Translations under genes and position numbers: made by a program
The notes under the pieces: generated by a model
Told to the model about the DNA's origin: nothing
Database searches by the model: none
Seen by the model: only the letters and a program-made list of their open reading frames with translations
Shown: piece after piece, positions 5,681-7,428 of the stretch
Layout of the letters: each line of letters opens with the position of its first letter
Position numbering within the stretch: the stretch's first letter is position 1
NCBI GenBank assembly: GCA_045639845.1
Contig: JAZUDW010000043.1
Coordinates: 1 to 7,428, forward strand
DNA length: 7,428 nt
Direction: 5' to 3'
From: Colimorpha sp045639845
GTDB lineage: Bacteria > Bacteroidota > Bacteroidia > Bacteroidales > P3

Positions 5681-5789
5681 TTGTTGAATCGTTGAATTGT
5701 TTATTTGATGATTTGATGACTCCTTCAAATAAACATTTAAACAACTAAACATCGATAGCCTCACTGATCACTCATCACGAATAAATCAA
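5681..5789 (-). repeat. Downstream inverted copy of the trxB-flanking repeat
   Basis: This is the reverse-complement partner of 4341-4448. The outer block 5754-5789 matches 4341-4376 with one mismatch. Then 5718-5735 matches 4387-4404 (17 of 18) and 5681-5705 matches 4424-4448 (21 of 25), with small length differences between blocks. The copy begins 8 nt after the 200-bp element and ends 24 nt before the ATG of the porin-like gene, so it probably forms most of that gene's upstream region. It contains TCACTGATCAC (5761-5771), identical to 4474-4484. Confidence 0.8.
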
Positions 5790-5813
5790 CAACTCAACAG
5801 ATAACCATCTCCA

Positions 5814-7428
5814 ATGGATAGACGCAATAGATTCGGAATCGTACTGCTGCTCCCCATCTTGATGTGGGGCAGCACTCTTTTGGCCCAAGGTATAGGCGGC
5901 TTCTCGAATGCCGGCAACAAACCACCCACGGCCAATCGTGGCGGTTTCAATCCCGGTGCCAACGCCCGCAACCCCTTCGGCAGTCAAAACGACACGGCGT
6001 CGTCCAGCACCTCCAACGGCATCGACTACAGCCATGTGGAGGAAGATGAGGTCGACCAGATAGATGCCGTCTATCTCTACTGTATGGCCCCGCTCAGTGT
6101 CAAGATCGACACCGTACGGCATCCGTCGCTCGACCCCGACGGCGTCTCCGTCTTCGATCCCCTTGACGGGGTGATGGCTCCCTTCGCCCTCGGCGTAGGC
6201 GGTCTCGGCCGTCCGCACCTCTTCCTCAACCCCCTGTTGCAGCAATCAACGGCCATCTTGCCCATGCAGGTGCAGCAAGGCTATGCTTCTCAGCCTTCGC
6301 AAGTGTCGCACTTCCATGTGCGGCGCCCCTTCACCTCGTTGCGCTACGGAGGCTCCCTCAATGGCGACAACCAGTTTCAAGCCATCCATTCGCAGAATAT
6401 CAACTCGCGGTGGAATGTGGCACTCGACTATACCCTCTTCAGCCGTTCGGGCGTATATACCCGTTCCGCACTCAAAAACCACTACCTCGACGTCACCACA
6501 GCCTATTGGGGCCGCAACAGCCGCTATCAGCTCCGCTCGGGCATACTCTATCGCGACTTTGCTCACGACGAAAACGGCGGTGTGCCCGATCCTGGCTACC
6601 TCTCATCCTCCACCAGCTCCACGCGCCCCGGTGTGCCCGTGTCGCTCTACCAGGCCTCCAACCATTGGCGCGGGACAGAAGCCTTCGTGCATCAGAGCTA
6701 CAACACCGTGCGGCAGGTCACCGAACAGCGCCCCCGCCACATACCCCTCGCGGCCGACAGCCTCGTGGTCGATACCCTTTATGTATCGCAACCCCGCATC
6801 TTCAACACAGGCGTCCTTGCCCTCGATATCGACTATAGTCGCCACTCGCGCCACTACTCCGACCTCCAGCCCCCCATGGGCTACTACCCCGACTATTTTT
6901 ACTCTACCGCCACCACCCTCGATTCCACCCTAGCCCGCCAGTTCGCCGCCCGATGCTATTGGACCAACGATGCCTATCTCGACTCCCTTTGGCGCAACCC
7001 CGTCAAAGTATTCCTGGGCGTAGAAGAAAAACTTCGATCCATCGACTATTCCTCCCTTGCCGCCCACCAGTGGGCCGCCACCGGCCTCTTTGCCCAGGCT
7101 CTCATATCCCTTGGCCCCGCCCATCTTCGGCTCTTCGGCTACCGCGTAGGCTCTCAGGCCCACGACGATGGCGACTATCGCCTGCAGGCACACTGGCAGT
7201 GGCCTATGCGGCACAGCCTGCTGCAACTGCACCTGGAGCAGTCCCGGCAGGCACCCAGCTGGTTCTACTATCAGTATAGTTCCAACAACTATCAGTGGGC
7301 CTCCTCCCAACTTCCGACGCCACAGCGTCGGCATGTCGAAGCCCAGTACTACCGCCTGTGGAGCCAATCCGACAGCCTTCAGAGCCTGTTTGCCACCCGA
7401 TGCACGCTTACTGCACTGCAGCAGCAGG
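5814..7428 (+). CDS. Putative outer-membrane porin (Porin_10-like), 3' end outside window
   Basis: The frame is open from ATG 5814 to the window edge (538 codons, no stop). It begins with a signal peptide: MDRRNRF, a hydrophobic core of VLLLPILMWGSTLLA, and likely cleavage after Ala24. A low-complexity Asn/Gly/Ser region follows (about 26-62), then an acidic stretch (VEEDEVDQID). From about residue 140 the sequence has the look of Bacteroidota putative porins (PF14121): FTSLRYGGSLNGDNQFQAIHSQNINSRWNV, with HSQNI at 192-196, then alternating aromatic strands (LDYTLFSRSGVYTRS, YQLRSGILYRDF) and further barrel-like strands to the end. The exact substrate is unknown. The coding strand is markedly C-rich at third codon positions compared with the first genes of the window. 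The family call is moderate; an outer-membrane barrel is firm. The start is preceded by a repeat copy rather than a recognisable promoter. Confidence 0.75.
   Translation, partial: MDRRNRFGIVLLLPILMWGSTLLAQGIGGFSNAGNKPPTANRGGFNPGANARNPFGSQNDTASSSTSNGIDYSHVEEDEVDQIDAVYLYCMAPLSVKIDTVRHPSLDPDGVSVFDPLDGVMAPFALGVGGLGRPHLFLNPLLQQSTAILPMQVQQGYASQPSQVSHFHVRRPFTSLRYGGSLNGDNQFQAIHSQNINSRWNVALDYTLFSRSGVYTRSALKNHYLDVTTAYWGRNSRYQLRSGILYRDFAHDENGGVPDPGYLSSSTSSTRPGVPVSLYQASNHWRGTEAFVHQSYNTVRQVTEQRPRHIPLAADSLVVDTLYVSQPRIFNTGVLALDIDYSRHSRHYSDLQPPMGYYPDYFYSTATTLDSTLARQFAARCYWTNDAYLDSLWRNPVKVFLGVEEKLRSIDYSSLAAHQWAATGLFAQALISLGPAHLRLFGYRVGSQAHDDGDYRLQAHWQWPMRHSLLQLHLEQSRQAPSWFYYQYSSNNYQWASSQLPTPQRRHVEAQYYRLWSQSDSLQSLFATRCTLTALQQQ

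Noticed and set aside
5775..6245. Minus-strand 156-codon frame over the porin start
   Set aside because: It overlaps the signal peptide and N-terminus of the porin-like gene and has no recognisable protein features.
6283..6933. A 216-codon + strand frame in a second phase of the porin region
   Set aside because: Its composition is almost all Pro, Ser, Thr, Ala and Arg, as expected from reading C-rich codons out of phase; the main frame remains open with barrel-like sequence.

Overview
The window looks like a piece of a Bacteroidales (Bacteroidota) chromosome. The genes present, the A-rich stretches before start codons in place of strong Shine-Dalgarno sites, the Bacteroidota-type outer-membrane barrels and the pairing of panD with a flippase-like membrane protein and a stand-alone heptose-phosphate adenylyltransferase all point that way. 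Genus is not resolved. Every recognised gene is on the + strand.

Layout: (1) 1-94 is the tail of a single-stranded DNA-binding protein, followed by a perfect 13-bp hairpin at 108-145. (2) 160-1669 holds 5-formyltetrahydrofolate cyclo-ligase, a small protein with a C-terminal membrane anchor and no recognised function, and aspartate decarboxylase PanD. (3) 1670-2045 is 376 nt with no convincing gene. (4) 2046-4309 holds a polytopic flippase-like protein (LPG_synthase_TM family), RfaE2 (ADP-heptose synthesis) and a small outer-membrane beta-barrel. (5) 4341-5813 holds thioredoxin reductase trxB between two repeat-rich spacers. (6) 5814 to the window end is an open-ended large outer-membrane protein, most like the Bacteroidota putative porins.

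Functionally this is mostly housekeeping and envelope biology: one-carbon metabolism (cyclo-ligase), pantothenate/CoA supply (PanD), LPS-core heptose activation (RfaE2), a membrane lipid or glycan-carrier protein, thiol redox (TrxB) and two outer-membrane barrels. No defence island, CRISPR array, tRNA, rRNA or transposase gene was seen.

The least expected structure is non-coding. The spacers on each side of trxB carry inverted copies of one sequence of about 108 bp, including a 36-bp block with a single mismatch. The downstream spacer also holds a 200-bp segment that starts at the base after the trxB stop codon. It is bounded by perfect 13-bp terminal inverted repeats and contains two interleaved internal inverted pairs. 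A GTGATCRGT core motif recurs five times in the two spacers. This suggests a family of small mobile or palindromic intergenic repeats (MITE- or REP-like). That reading is inference until the copies are counted genome-wide.
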